Shown: in pieces, positions 61,201-64,000 of the stretch | How the letters are laid out: each line of letters starts with the position of its first letter | Position numbering within the stretch: position 1 is the stretch's first letter | Assembly: GCA_963377175.1 (NCBI GenBank) | Contig: CAUJNA010000191.1 | Coordinates: 866,039 to 930,038, forward strand | Reading direction: 5' to 3' | Origin: Effrenium voratum | Lineage: Eukaryota; Sar; Dinophyceae; Suessiales; Symbiodiniaceae | DNA: 64,000 bases | Position numbers and translations under genes: made by a program | The notes under the pieces: model-generated | Databases searched by the model: none | Told to the model about the DNA's origin: nothing | The model's input: only the letters and a program-made list of their open reading frames with translations

Positions 61201-64000
61201 AGGCGGAGACAAATCATTGTCTCGACCAGTGAGTTGAACATGAAGTGAGCTTTGCAATGGCACGGCTCCGCCTCACACTAGTCGGTTTTTGTCCGCCAAG
61301 CATGCTTGAGGTTGGAAGCCATTCGATTTCGGAACCACGCACGATAGCAAAGCTGCTGAACAAGTGGGCTAAGCTTCCCCAAATGGATTTGGTGACCATC
61401 TGGACGATGTAGCAACTAGTGAGACTTTGCTAGAATTCATGGGTCCCCAAACCCGAAAAGCCGCTGCAAATATGGAAGTCCTTTGAAGCCTACCCCCACC
61501 GTCAAACATTCACAAAAACCGTGAACATTGCCCAGCAAAAGGCCTTGTGTTGGGCCAATCCCCAAAACACCTGTGCTACTCTTATCTTCCAAGTGATGTA
61601 TTTTGGAGAACCCCTCGTGCAACATCTGCAAGGGGCTGGCCTCGTTCCAGCTGTTCAGAGACCCGATAGAACAAAATCAACCCGTGGGAAGCCCAACGGA
61701 AAACTGGTGACATTTGAGCACCGGCGCCTTCAAACCACCATTCTGGTCGCACACCGAAGAAGCGGTGTTTCCATTGCCCACCGTGCCTCAGTGCATGCGA
61801 GGCAAACGGGGCAGCAAAATCACGCATTTATGTCCTTCCAGCTTGTATTTGTTTATTTTAAAAAAAGGGGTTGCGCTCCCGCTCCATTCCTCACTTCGCA
61901 AACACGAGGAGCAGATGCATGTGGAAGGGCGCCGCGAGGGTACGCCCAACACCGTCCATGCAGTACTGGGACGGGGTGGGGGGGCGGGGAGATACGCTTT
62001 CACACGCAAGCTATCATTTCCCAGGCGAACAGCTCTCAAGAAGCCTGCATGAAGAAGCCACGAAGCAGCCAGCAGGACAACATTGAAAAGCAGCGCAGCT
62101 GGTTGAACGACACACATCTCAAATGAATCCCATATTGTACATGAGTGTGTCTCTGTTGAAGGGGTCCTTGTCACTTGGTTCGCAGGCAAACGAAAAGGAC
62201 CTATGCTTTACGCGCGGAAGGGGGGCGGGTTCTGCATTGTCAATTGAACAAACGGATGCAGCTTGAGAATGTCCACCCTCTGTAGGTTCAATTTGAGCTT
62301 TCTTGTTGCATGCTGCCTCTGTGCCACCGTTATGAAAAGCTCCAAAGCAACTCTTCAAATGTAAATTGCGACACAACATGTAGTAGTCTGTGCTTCCCAG
62401 CAAATGGGCTCCAAGACAGTGCGACGTCGCAGCTTCAAAAAACATGAGCTTGCCATATACGAGGAAAACCACCTGGAGCATTGCCATCTGGCAGCATTTC
62501 ACTTGGGCATTGTTTGGCAACTATTTCGGTTTCAACATGACGAATCAAAATCTTGGCATGCTAAGCGAATCTCACGCCGATGCACCCCAGGTTCTAAGCG
62601 AGAAGCAGGAAATCATAAGCTGCGATTAGCGTTTGGATGTGATGGCTCGCGTGTTTCTCAAAAAAGGACTCCTGCAAATGGTGTGTGCCCTATTGTTTGG
62701 GCCCATTTGGCAGTCGAGCCACAGCAAATCACCTCACGACCACTTTTGTTTTTGCCAGGGGAACAAACCATGTCAGACAACATGAGGCTGAGTTGGTGCA
62801 TGGACAAACGCCCGGTTCCGGTCGATGTTCCCTTCAGGCTTCCCCTGGAAAGGGGACGGGTAAGGTACTTTGATCGACACATGGCGTGAGCACATGGGGA
62901 GAGAAAGCCCGTCGAAAGGCCAGCTGAAAGGACCGCCTTTGCAGGTGGCATTTTGTCATTGGGGCAGGCCATCACTAAACAAGGTGCCCCTTGATGTCCC
63001 CTGCTTTGGCCAAAGGCAGGCCTTGAGGGACCACTGCTTACAAAAAGACAACAGGATCAACACCACTTAGCCCTATTTAGGAGAGAGGGAGATTCGGAGG
63101 CCGAACAAAACACATGTTGAATGCCATTCAATCCGTATGTGTCAAAAGTAAAACTTGGAAGCTCAACCACCCAAAACGGGTCAAAGCCATCAAAAACGGA
63201 TCCGGCTAAGGCCTGAGTCAACATCTGGGCTGGGGCGCAGGTCACCTCAGTCAGGAAGAGGCGCTGATGAAGCACCAGCAAGACCTGTGGCCAAGGGCAC
63301 TGTGCTCACGGCCCTGAGGAATCGCCCAGCCCGCCCGAAGATTGCTTTGCGGTTTGCGGCAGAAAAGGGATAGCACAGAAACAAGCAGACAAAATGGTAA
63401 CAGGAGTGCCACTCTGTCATTGGCTTGTGCGCGCCACTTTGGCCAAGCAAGCGAAATAAGAAGAGCCCTGTCAGCATAGGCCAAACCTGTGCACTCTTCA
63501 AGACGGTCCTCGAGGCTTGAACCTCTTTGGAAAATAGCAGCAATCTTGTTGCTTTCTCACGGTAGCAAGCGAATCAAGCACCACGACAGCTGACCAACAC
63601 TTGTGTTCATTGTTCAAATGAGGAGCACTGGAATCAAGAGAATCCGAACACTTTAAGACTGTTGAAGTGGCTGTGGGTCAAAATTAAACCACCAGGGAAC
63701 CGCAGGTTTTAGTCCATGTTTCCTTTTACCAGGGCTCCATTTTTGGTACCCATTTTTGACCCACAGCCATGTTCCATTTGCCCAGTGTTTGCTTGTGCCG
63801 GCATGCTGGCCATGCCCGAGACCCACAAATAGTAATCAATTTGATCAGCTTCACTCCAAGCAGAAGACGGCGTTCCATGAACACAACTGCTGAAGGCCTC
63901 TATGTAAAGTGTCTTGCAAAGGGCTGAACATGTCCACCACCCATCGACACTGCGACGCACTGCGCAGAATGAGTAAGTTCCGGCTGTTCCACGCTGTGAA
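22195..64000 (-). CDS. Gene 1 (partial, span): bicatalytic transmembrane nucleotide cyclase, probable guanylyl cyclase
   Basis: A minus-strand gene of more than 42 kb; its 5' end lies beyond 64,000. About 30 short exons can be placed. They encode a membrane bundle, class III cyclase domain A, a linker, a second membrane bundle, class III cyclase domain B and a short basic tail. Reading phases agree across most junctions: 60,966 to 52,639 apart from two doubtful steps, 52,639 to 44,482, 41,609 to 27,121, and 24,038 to the stop. Domain A has K-I-E-T (guanine-type Glu) and N-T-A-S-R-M but G-K in place of the metal-binding G-D. Domain B has F-A-D-I and T-I-G-D. This split and inverted order is known from ciliate and apicomplexan guanylyl cyclases, which also carry an N-terminal P4-ATPase-like domain; that part would lie outside the window. 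At least three small exons remain unplaced. Confidence 0.8.
22303..22711. other. Gene 1 intron
   Basis: Begins with the consensus donor GTGAGT. It holds an ACATGGAACCTGACAGGGGG motif at about 22,421, shared with 18,339 and 30,870. Confidence 0.6.
22712..22861 (-). CDS. Gene 1 exon: last strands of cyclase domain B
   Basis: Exactly 50 codons between an AAGAG acceptor and the donor GCG|GTGAGT. It reads [20 protein letters not shown], then P-S-Y-L-L-N-E-P. The pattern x-I-D-x-x-G-x-x-x-x-x-x-Y-L-L corresponds to the final beta strands of class III cyclases (usually V-K-G-K-G-x-x-x-T-Y-L-L). The K-G-K-G core is replaced by S-G-S-A. Third positions are strongly biased, and phases match on both sides. 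Confidence 0.72.
22862..23958. other. Gene 1 intron with a ~196 bp tandem duplication
   Basis: Two diverged copies, about 23,665-23,740 and 23,861-23,940, share GAAATCCTNNNCNANATAGG, TCCCATTCANATCCCAAC and CTCGCCTCTA in the same order. A stretch starting CTTGGTTGGTGTTGACCCCT at 23,741 resembles the left end of repeat family A. A GGGT run lies near 23,485-23,505. Confidence 0.6.
23959..24038 (-). CDS. Gene 1 exon: cyclase domain [10 protein letters not shown] segment
   Basis: A CGCCCAG acceptor, two nucleotides of a split Gly codon, then [20 protein letters not shown] and E-C-G-P-P-F. This is the segment after the N-x-x-x-R motif in class III cyclases (x-P-G-R-I-x-V-S-x-x-T-x-x). The proposed donor is TTC|GCAGGG (GC type). 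The residues just before it (A-V-N-x-A-x-R-M) are missing and must be on a very short exon between 24,039 and 27,120. Confidence 0.78.
24039..27120. other. Gene 1 intron(s); a short exon must be hidden here
   Basis: About 3.1 kb. By homology it should contain an exon of about 30 nt encoding the A-V-N-x-A-x-R-M-x-S-x-G motif of domain B, entering between codons and ending after one nucleotide. I could not find it. A minus-strand frame near 26,590-26,680 ([17 protein letters not shown]) is the only other protein-like block and does not match. Confidence 0.45.
27121..27228 (-). CDS. Gene 1 exon: cyclase domain B, M-R-I-G-L-H-H-G and F-D-I-W-G-E
   Basis: 36 whole codons between a CAAG|G acceptor and a GAG|GCGCGC donor (GC type). 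It reads [20 protein letters not shown], then [16 protein letters not shown]. These are the dimer-interface strand (x-R-I-G-x-H-x-G) and the strand carrying the purine-contacting Asp position (F-D-I-W-G) of class III cyclases. F-D-I-W-G is the form seen in adenylyl cyclase C2 domains. Phases match the exon upstream. Confidence 0.9.
27229..28145. other. Gene 1 intron
   Basis: No further exon seen. A GC-rich word run (CGCGCGCGC) lies near 28,094-28,103. Confidence 0.6.
28146..28205 (-). CDS. Gene 1 exon: cyclase domain B helix
   Basis: 20 whole codons between a GCTCAG|G acceptor and an ACA|GTGCCT donor: [20 protein letters not shown]. This is the amphipathic helix between T-I-G-D-x-Y and the R-I-G-x-H-x-G strand in class III cyclases, here with the usual His-Leu-Ala-x-x-M-L pattern. 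It could be mistaken for a membrane segment. Phases match both neighbours. Confidence 0.82.
28206..28906. other. Gene 1 intron with an 18-base G run
   Basis: A run of G at 28,368-28,385 and a second G-rich stretch near 28,458-28,478. A minus-strand frame around 28,530-28,720 ([20 protein letters not shown]) looks protein-like, but the exons on either side already join without it. Confidence 0.5.
28907..28976 (-). CDS. Gene 1 exon: cyclase domain B, T-I-G-D-A-Y metal site
   Basis: One nucleotide of a split codon after a CCGAG|G acceptor, then [20 protein letters not shown] and D-D-K, donor AAG|GTGGTG. The G-D Asp is the second metal-binding Asp of class III cyclases and is present. At the base-recognition position (Glu in guanylyl, Lys in adenylyl cyclases) there is Cys (V-C-T-I-G), as in domains that serve only as the metal-binding half. 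Phases match the exon at 28,205. Confidence 0.92.
28977..29967. other. Gene 1 intron
   Basis: Contains an AT dinucleotide run (29,101-29,116) and a short duplicated block (CAGCAATGTGACGC) at about 29,250 and 29,310. No exon is seen. Confidence 0.55.
29968..30000 (-). CDS. Gene 1 candidate microexon (domain B)
   Basis: 33 nt between a CCGAG|G acceptor and a GCGTG|GCTTGC donor (GC type), reading [10 protein letters not shown] with split codons at both ends. Phases fit the exons at 33,228 and 28,976. The expected cyclase order here is L-F-x-x-F-D-x-L-C-x-x-x-x-x-Y-K-V, so F-D-D-C-C fits, but the preceding L-L-x-x-L-F is still missing and would need one more exon upstream. Confidence 0.42.
30001..33227. 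other. Gene 1 intron, repeat-rich
   Basis: Holds a patch of diverged short repeats (32,160-32,640), minor duplications near 31,205-31,290 and 31,590-31,660, and an ACATGGAACCTG motif at about 30,868. One short cyclase exon (L-L-x-x-L-F) may be hidden here but was not found. Confidence 0.5.
32160..32640. repeat. Patch of diverged short repeats
   Basis: Recurring words TACCGGT, TTCAGGTTTCTTA, GATCTTGGATCC and TTGAAATCTTGAATCTTGA, some in inverted orientation, scattered over 480 bp. Copies are too diverged for a clean unit. Confidence 0.6.
33228..33335 (-). CDS. Gene 1 exon: start of cyclase domain B, F-A-D-I-V-G-F-T
   Basis: A GGTATCAG|G acceptor and a TTAG|GCGCCT donor (GC type), 108 nt. It reads [20 protein letters not shown], then [15 protein letters not shown]. 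This is the hallmark first strand-loop of class III cyclases. The Asp of F-A-D-I is the first metal-binding Asp, with the backbone Ile following. Domain B thus has a complete metal site together with 28,907-28,976. Phases agree with both neighbours. Confidence 0.95.
33511..33772. repeat. AAAC/CA microsatellite
   Basis: A near-perfect AAAC array flanked on both sides by CA-rich tracts. The open frames across it (Asn/Lys/Gln on plus, Val/Cys/Leu/Phe on minus) are artefacts of the repeat. Confidence 0.95.
36120..36310. repeat. GAACTCCGAAC array, left arm
   Basis: About 11-12 bp units in tandem (ACTCCGAACAA, ACTCCGAACGA, ACTCCGAGCGA). The right arm (37,360-37,590) carries the complement. It produces Glu/Gln/Thr/Asn-rich and Ser/Glu/Phe/Val-rich open frames with no coding value. 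Confidence 0.9.
37360..37590. repeat. TTCGGAGTTCG array, right arm
   Basis: Inverted counterpart of the left-arm array, with TTCGGAGTTCGTTCGGAG repeats. Confidence 0.9.
38072..38164 (-). CDS. Gene 1 exon: helical segment before cyclase domain B
   Basis: A GATCTCAG|G acceptor and a TTAAG|GACCCC donor (GA type), 93 nt. It reads [20 protein letters not shown] and then [11 protein letters not shown]-x-L-L-P-x-E-V followed by a helix is the usual signalling element directly before class III catalytic domains (the L-L-P motif). Phases join the exon at 40,217 and, through the fold-back-containing intron, the F-A-D-I exon at 33,335. Confidence 0.88.
38165..40216. other. Gene 1 intron
   Basis: Contains a short TTTAGGG-type run (38,684-38,724) and a run of G near 39,378-39,387. 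No exon is seen. Confidence 0.55.
38684..38724. repeat. Short interstitial TTTAGGG run
   Basis: Four or five TTTAGGG units interrupted by variants (GGTTTAGGGTTTAGGGCTTCGG and onward). It is the telomere unit type seen in degraded form at 7,555-7,880. Confidence 0.75.
40217..40351 (-). CDS. Gene 1 exon: membrane helix of second bundle
   Basis: An ACCATTTCAG|G acceptor and a CACG|GTGAGAG donor, 135 nt. It reads [20 protein letters not shown], then [24 protein letters not shown]. One clear transmembrane helix is followed by a short extramembrane stretch. Third positions are strongly biased, and both splice sites are good. Phases match 41,341 upstream and 38,164 downstream, so this is the last membrane segment before domain B. 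Confidence 0.88.
40352..41340. other. Gene 1 intron
   Basis: No exon is required by phase and none is seen. A minus-strand frame at 40,560-40,660 is open but unbiased. Confidence 0.55.
41341..41372 (-). CDS. Gene 1 short exon after the introner-like intron
   Basis: 32 nt after an AACCAG acceptor, reading [10 protein letters not shown] plus two nucleotides, donor ATCG|GTGTTT. Entry between codons fits the exon at 41,477, and the two-nucleotide exit fits the exon at 40,351, so it links two well-supported membrane exons in frame. Its own codon bias is weak, so the call rests on phase and splice sites. Confidence 0.5.
41373..41476 (-). mobile_element. 104-bp intron formed by a GGGTCAAA-ended element (introner-like)
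   Basis: On the minus strand the intron starts GTGGGTCAAAATGAAGCC and ends GTTTGACCCAGAACCAG. The ends are an inverted pair (GGGTCAAA/TTTGACCC), one supplying the GT donor and the other lying just before the AG acceptor. Internal words (CCTGGT, ACTAAAACC/GGTTTTAGT, GCGGTCC) are shared with copies at 60,981-61,078 and 63,669-63,768. The element therefore accounts for the intron almost base for base, the defining feature of introner elements. No clear target duplication was found. Confidence 0.62.
41477..41609 (-). CDS. Gene 1 exon: membrane helix of second bundle
   Basis: A CTCTAG|G acceptor; it reads [20 protein letters not shown], then [20 protein letters not shown]. One strong transmembrane helix is followed by a polar loop. 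The donor is GGGT|GTGGGT, inside the terminal repeat of the element next door. The upstream phase does not meet the exon at 44,482, so at least one exon between them is missing. Confidence 0.82.
41610..44481. other. Gene 1 intron(s); one exon probably missing
   Basis: Phase and topology require another exon here, probably with a membrane helix. I could not identify it. CT-rich tracts lie near 43,722-43,758. CCAGTTGGATGGTTCAGTT at about 43,818 is shared with 59,864. Confidence 0.45.
44482..44571 (-). CDS. Gene 1 exon: polar helix after a membrane segment
   Basis: A CCTGCAG acceptor and a CGCG|GTATGC donor, 90 nt with split codons at both ends. It reads [20 protein letters not shown], then R-V-T-E-S-V-F-G-R. 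The internal repeat (T-I-N-K-S-A-E twice) suggests an amphipathic cytosolic helix. Strong third-position bias; the phase joins the exon at 45,971. Confidence 0.78.
44572..45970. other. Gene 1 intron
   Basis: Flanking exons join without it. A GC-rich block at about 45,455-45,575 is open in all three minus frames and a block at 44,870-44,925 reads [14 protein letters not shown]; neither is needed by phase and neither is called. Confidence 0.5.
45971..46111 (-). CDS. Gene 1 exon: membrane helix of second bundle
   Basis: A CTATGAG acceptor and a GACG|GTTTGG donor, 141 nt. It reads [20 protein letters not shown], then [23 protein letters not shown]. It is a textbook transmembrane helix with a basic-then-acidic exit and almost uniform G/C third positions. 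Phases match 47,972 upstream and 44,571 downstream. Confidence 0.92.
46190..46216. repeat. Perfect hairpin beside a GGTGGTTTGGAGG motif
   Basis: CAGCTTCCCTC and GAGGGAAGCTG are perfect complements separated by 5 bases, followed by ATTGGTGGTTTGGAGG. One arm plus the same tail recurs at 53,113-53,143. Confidence 0.8.
46656..46768. mobile_element. Family A short element, 113 bp, CAGT target duplication
   Basis: Begins CTTGGTTGCTCTTGACCCCC and ends CCAACCCAATAGCAGTCAAG. The ends form an imperfect inverted repeat (CTTGNNTGCTNTTG). Flanked by CAGT on both sides (46,652-46,655 and 46,769-46,772). The middle includes GGGGGTTTAGTCGCAAACACC and GTCTAAAGATCCAACCC, also found at 59,577-59,669 and at the two ends of the fold-back element. 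It has no coding capacity and behaves like a MITE. Confidence 0.82.
47612..47718. repeat. CT/CTCT microsatellite
   Basis: Long CTCTCT tract with CTGTCTCA interruptions. The Ser/Leu open frames across it are artefacts. Confidence 0.95.
47972..48053 (-). CDS. Gene 1 exon: juxtamembrane basic segment
   Basis: A TTGTCAG acceptor and a CAGA|GTCGCC donor, 82 nt. It reads [20 protein letters not shown], then K-L-R-L-G-P-Q. It is basic and amphipathic, with strong third-position bias. The frame stays open after the donor (P-A-P-P-C-P-S-F), so the boundary was chosen by phase: a one-nucleotide exit matches the two-nucleotide entry at 46,111. Confidence 0.75.
48054..49020. other. Gene 1 intron
   Basis: Neighbouring exons join in frame without anything from here. 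No repeat or element was recognised. Confidence 0.6.
49021..49176 (-). CDS. Gene 1 exon: linker and first helix of second bundle
   Basis: A CCCCTTAG|G acceptor, 52 whole codons, proposed donor CCA|GCGTCG (GC type). It reads [20 protein letters not shown], then a polar stretch ([12 protein letters not shown]) and [14 protein letters not shown]. The hydrophobic 14-mer is probably the first membrane helix after domain A. Phases match both sides. Confidence 0.8.
49177..50439. other. Gene 1 intron
   Basis: No exon is needed by phase. The words CCAACCAAATAGCAGTCAAG at 49,637-49,656 match the right end of repeat family A, with CTTGGCTTGTGG at about 49,575 as a possible degraded left end. Confidence 0.5.
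50440..50532 (-). CDS. Gene 1 exon: cytosolic linker after cyclase domain A
   Basis: It reads [20 protein letters not shown], then Q-L-R-L-S-N-L-P-K, donor AAG|GCACGG (GC type). Several in-phase AG acceptors lie between 50,523 and 50,548, so the 5' edge is approximate. It is hydrophilic with no recognised motif and good third-position bias. It joins 49,176 in frame. Confidence 0.68.
50533..52638. other. Gene 1 intron
   Basis: No exon is required. A weak minus-strand candidate near 51,345-51,400 ([16 protein letters not shown]) was not called. Confidence 0.5.
52639..52673 (-). CDS. Gene 1 exon: end of cyclase domain [10 protein letters not shown]
   Basis: A GGCGCAG acceptor, two nucleotides completing a Gly codon, then [11 protein letters not shown] and a proposed donor AAC|GTGCCT. 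It completes the class III signature A-K-G-K-G-x-M-x-T-Y-L-L begun by the exon at 52,992. Domain A keeps the full K-G-K-G-x-x-x-T-Y-L-L ending that domain B has lost. Confidence 0.82.
52674..52991. other. Gene 1 intron with a GT run
   Basis: Contains a GT dinucleotide run at 52,914-52,948. Confidence 0.8.
52992..53064 (-). CDS. Gene 1 exon: cyclase domain A, penultimate segment
   Basis: A TGCACCCAG acceptor and an AAAG|GCCGGT donor (GC type), 73 nt. It reads [20 protein letters not shown], then I-E-A-K-G. The one-nucleotide exit completes G-K-G with the next exon. The residues expected between this exon and 54,663 (x-I-x-V-S-x-x-T-Y) are missing, so at least one exon upstream is unplaced. 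Confidence 0.85.
53065..54662. other. Gene 1 intron(s); a domain A exon probably missing
   Basis: Holds a CA run (53,092-53,112) and a GGTGGTTTGG-rich stretch (53,113-53,260) containing a near-palindrome (GGTTTGG...CCAAACC). The exon for the x-I-x-V-S-x-x-T segment of domain A should be here. Weak candidates at 54,290-54,400 and 54,120-54,170 were not convincing. Confidence 0.5.
54663..54755 (-). CDS. Gene 1 exon: cyclase domain A, catalytic N-x-x-x-R
   Basis: 31 whole codons between a GCGAG|G acceptor and an AAG|GCGCTT donor (GC type). It reads [20 protein letters not shown], then [11 protein letters not shown]. The Asn and Arg of N-T-A-S-R are the transition-state residues of class III cyclases. 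In F-A-L-F-G-D the position that is Cys in many guanylyl cyclases and Asp in adenylyl cyclases is Ala. Phases match the exon upstream. Confidence 0.95.
54976..55095 (-). CDS. Gene 1 exon: cyclase domain A helix and I-G-I-N-T-G
   Basis: 40 whole codons. The acceptor is CACCCGAG at the end of a family C repeat, and the donor is CAG|GCCCAA (GC type). It reads [20 protein letters not shown], then [20 protein letters not shown]. This is the helix and dimer-interface strand, equivalent to the pair at 28,146 and 27,121 in domain B. Joined to the next exon it gives the expected I-N-T-G-Q-V-I-S-G-V-V-G. Confidence 0.93.
55101..55212. repeat. Repeat family C copy abutting a 3' splice site
   Basis: Shares blocks with 6,993-7,101. 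Minus-strand order is CATGGCTGTTGTTGGGCCAC, then GCTTCTTGTGGTTTAGTGG, then TTTGCTCCCCTTCCAACGTCA, and the acceptor CCCGAG follows at once. The element therefore ends within a few bases of the 3' splice site of this intron. Confidence 0.65.
55213..55892. other. Gene 1 intron, remainder
   Basis: No exon seen between the family C repeat and the candidate exon at 55,893. Confidence 0.55.
55893..56006 (-). CDS. Gene 1 candidate exon: charged insert in cyclase domain A
   Basis: 38 codons between a GGCCGAG|G acceptor and an AGG|GAGTGA donor (GA type), phase-compatible with 55,095. It reads [20 protein letters not shown], then [18 protein letters not shown]. It would be a charged insertion between the metal-site hairpin and the following helix. 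Codon bias is moderate, so it could be skipped. Confidence 0.45.
56396..56478 (-). CDS. Gene 1 exon: cyclase domain A, K-I-E-T-V-G-K
   Basis: A TTCTGAG|G acceptor, then [20 protein letters not shown] and G-A-A-A-W-G-G. It aligns with x-x-x-K-x-E-T-I-G-D-x-Y-M-x-x-x-G-L of guanylyl cyclases. The Glu of K-I-E is the guanine-contacting residue; the Asp of G-D, the second metal ligand, is Lys here. The 3' edge is uncertain between a GC, GA or GT donor within about 15 nt. Confidence 0.9.
56479..57258. other. Gene 1 intron
   Basis: No exon: the flanking exons join to L-V-C-Q-E-H-D-V-V-K-I, the expected cyclase order. Confidence 0.75.
57259..57410 (-). CDS. Gene 1 exon: start of cyclase domain A, F-I-D-I-Y-D-F
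   Basis: It reads [20 protein letters not shown], then [20 protein letters not shown]. It is the first strand-loop of a class III domain; the Asp of F-I-D-I is at the first metal position. The donor CAG|GAGAAG (GA type) joins E-H-D-V-V-K-I-E. The acceptor may be AATAG at 57,411, giving [12 protein letters not shown] before the motif, or the in-phase CCGAG nearer the motif. Confidence 0.93.
57411..58681. other. Gene 1 intron with degenerate repeats and a purine tract
   Basis: Holds degenerate units (GCAGGCGCA, GCACTTTCNGAAGGCCANG) at 57,418-57,585 and the purine tract at 57,713-58,262. Nothing else is seen. Confidence 0.7.
57713..58262. repeat. 550-bp purine-rich tract (GAAA, GATAAA, GAGA)
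   Basis: The plus strand is almost all A and G: GAAA units at 57,718-57,764, AGATAAAGA words in the middle, and a GA run at the end. It is the strongest strand asymmetry in the window and lies in a gene 1 intron (pyrimidine-rich in the transcript). Confidence 0.92.
58682..58739 (-). CDS. Gene 1 exon: segment between membrane bundle and domain A
   Basis: An ACGCAG acceptor, then [19 protein letters not shown] plus one nucleotide. The proposed donor is CTCG|GCGAGC (GC type), placed before an in-frame TAG. Third positions in this frame are nearly all G or C, while the two other frames are open but less biased. Phases fit 59,018 upstream and 57,410 downstream. Confidence 0.62.
59018..59076 (-). 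CDS. Gene 1 exon: membrane helix of first bundle
   Basis: A GCTGCAG|G acceptor, then [19 protein letters not shown], donor TTG|GTGGAT. The helix is moderately hydrophobic, and its phase fits the exon at 59,199. Codon bias is moderate, and another frame ([14 protein letters not shown]) is also open. Confidence 0.52.
59199..59259 (-). CDS. Gene 1 exon: membrane helix of first bundle
   Basis: A TGCGAG acceptor, then [20 protein letters not shown] plus one nucleotide, donor TTTG|GAAAAT (GA type). The open frame extends upstream (A-T-I-A-F-C-E), so an earlier acceptor is possible, but the one chosen fits the phase of the exon at 59,696. Good third-position bias. Confidence 0.68.
59577..59669. mobile_element. 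Family A short element, 93 bp
   Basis: CTTGGTTGCTGTTGACCCCC at the left and CCAACCCAATAGCAGTCAAG at the right, with GTCTAAAGATCCAACCC inside. It is 20 bp shorter than the copy at 46,656, having lost the TGCAAAAAGCTTAACTTTT block. It lies about 26 bp inside a gene 1 intron from the donor at 59,696. No convincing target duplication. Confidence 0.8.
59696..59811 (-). CDS. Gene 1 exon: cytosolic loop of first bundle
   Basis: A CAGCAG acceptor and a CTCAG|GTGTTG donor, 116 nt. It reads [20 protein letters not shown], then a basic stretch ([18 protein letters not shown]). It is hydrophilic, probably a cytosolic loop. Entry with two nucleotides fits the one-nucleotide exit at 60,798, and the between-codon exit fits 59,259. 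Confidence 0.75.
59812..60797. other. Gene 1 intron
   Basis: Flanking exons join in frame. A block at about 60,270-60,340 ([14 protein letters not shown]) is weakly biased and not needed. Confidence 0.55.
60798..60966 (-). CDS. Gene 1 exon: membrane helix of first bundle and basic loop
   Basis: An AAATAG|G acceptor and a GACG|GTGAAA donor, 169 nt. It reads [20 protein letters not shown], then [20 protein letters not shown] and A-D-R-D-L-L-K-G. A clear transmembrane helix is followed by a charged cytosolic stretch, with nearly uniform G/C third positions. The 3' edge could be an earlier GT (AAGGG|GTCCCT). The acceptor lies next to the inverted-repeat end of an element (60,981-61,078). Confidence 0.9.
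60981..61078. mobile_element. Family B element copy next to a 3' splice site
   Basis: Ends ATGTGGGTCAAAAATATGG and TTAATTTTGACCCATACGG (inverted GGGTCAAAA/TTTTGACCC), with ATGGACCAAAACCTGCGGTC inside, matching 41,373-41,476 and 63,669-63,768. It ends about 14 bp before the acceptor of the exon at 60,966. Confidence 0.75.
61079..61894. other. Gene 1 intron(s); one exon probably missing
   Basis: The exons at 61,895 and 60,966 do not meet in phase, so a small exon should lie between. After TTGCTTGCAG near 61,168 the frame [20 protein letters not shown] has the right entry phase, but I could not set its donor. Confidence 0.4.
61895..61965 (-). CDS. Gene 1 exon: membrane helix of first bundle
   Basis: A CGTCCCAG acceptor and a GCGAA|GTGAGG donor, 71 nt. 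It reads [20 protein letters not shown] and then V-F-A. Strong third-position bias and good splice sites. It is the most upstream exon I would defend in this gene. Confidence 0.72.
62870..62923 (-). CDS. Gene 1 weak candidate exon
   Basis: A GTCCTTTCAG acceptor, then [16 protein letters not shown], with a possible GA or GT donor. Codon bias is modest. A GA donor after T-P-C-V would fit the exon at 61,965. Confidence 0.28.
63285..63344 (-). CDS. Gene 1 weak candidate exon
   Basis: A GCAAAG acceptor and a CACAG|GTCTTG donor. It reads [19 protein letters not shown]. This frame is the best biased of the three, but the adjacent stretch 63,057-63,281 is also open in another frame. Confidence 0.32.
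63669..63768. mobile_element. Family B element copy with perfect 15-bp ends
   Basis: GGCTGTGGGTCAAAA at the left and its exact complement TTTTGACCCACAGCC at the right enclose about 70 bp containing AACCGCAGGTTTTAGTCCAT. It is inverted relative to the copies at 41,373 and 60,981. It is the best-preserved family B ends in the window. No clear target duplication. Confidence 0.85.

Larger units (their letters stand above)
61966..64000. other. Upstream gene 1 region with weak exon candidates
   Basis: Holds the candidates at 62,870-62,923 and 63,285-63,344 and a family B element (63,669-63,768). By analogy with other alveolate guanylyl cyclases the P4-ATPase-like exons would start further upstream; none of their signatures (such as D-K-T-G-T) was seen. 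Confidence 0.45.

Noticed and set aside
1..64000. tRNA, rRNA or spliced-leader genes
   Set aside because: No cloverleaf with the usual conserved T-loop bases, no rRNA core words and no spliced-leader donor sequence noticed on reading both strands by eye. A covariance-model scan would be decisive.
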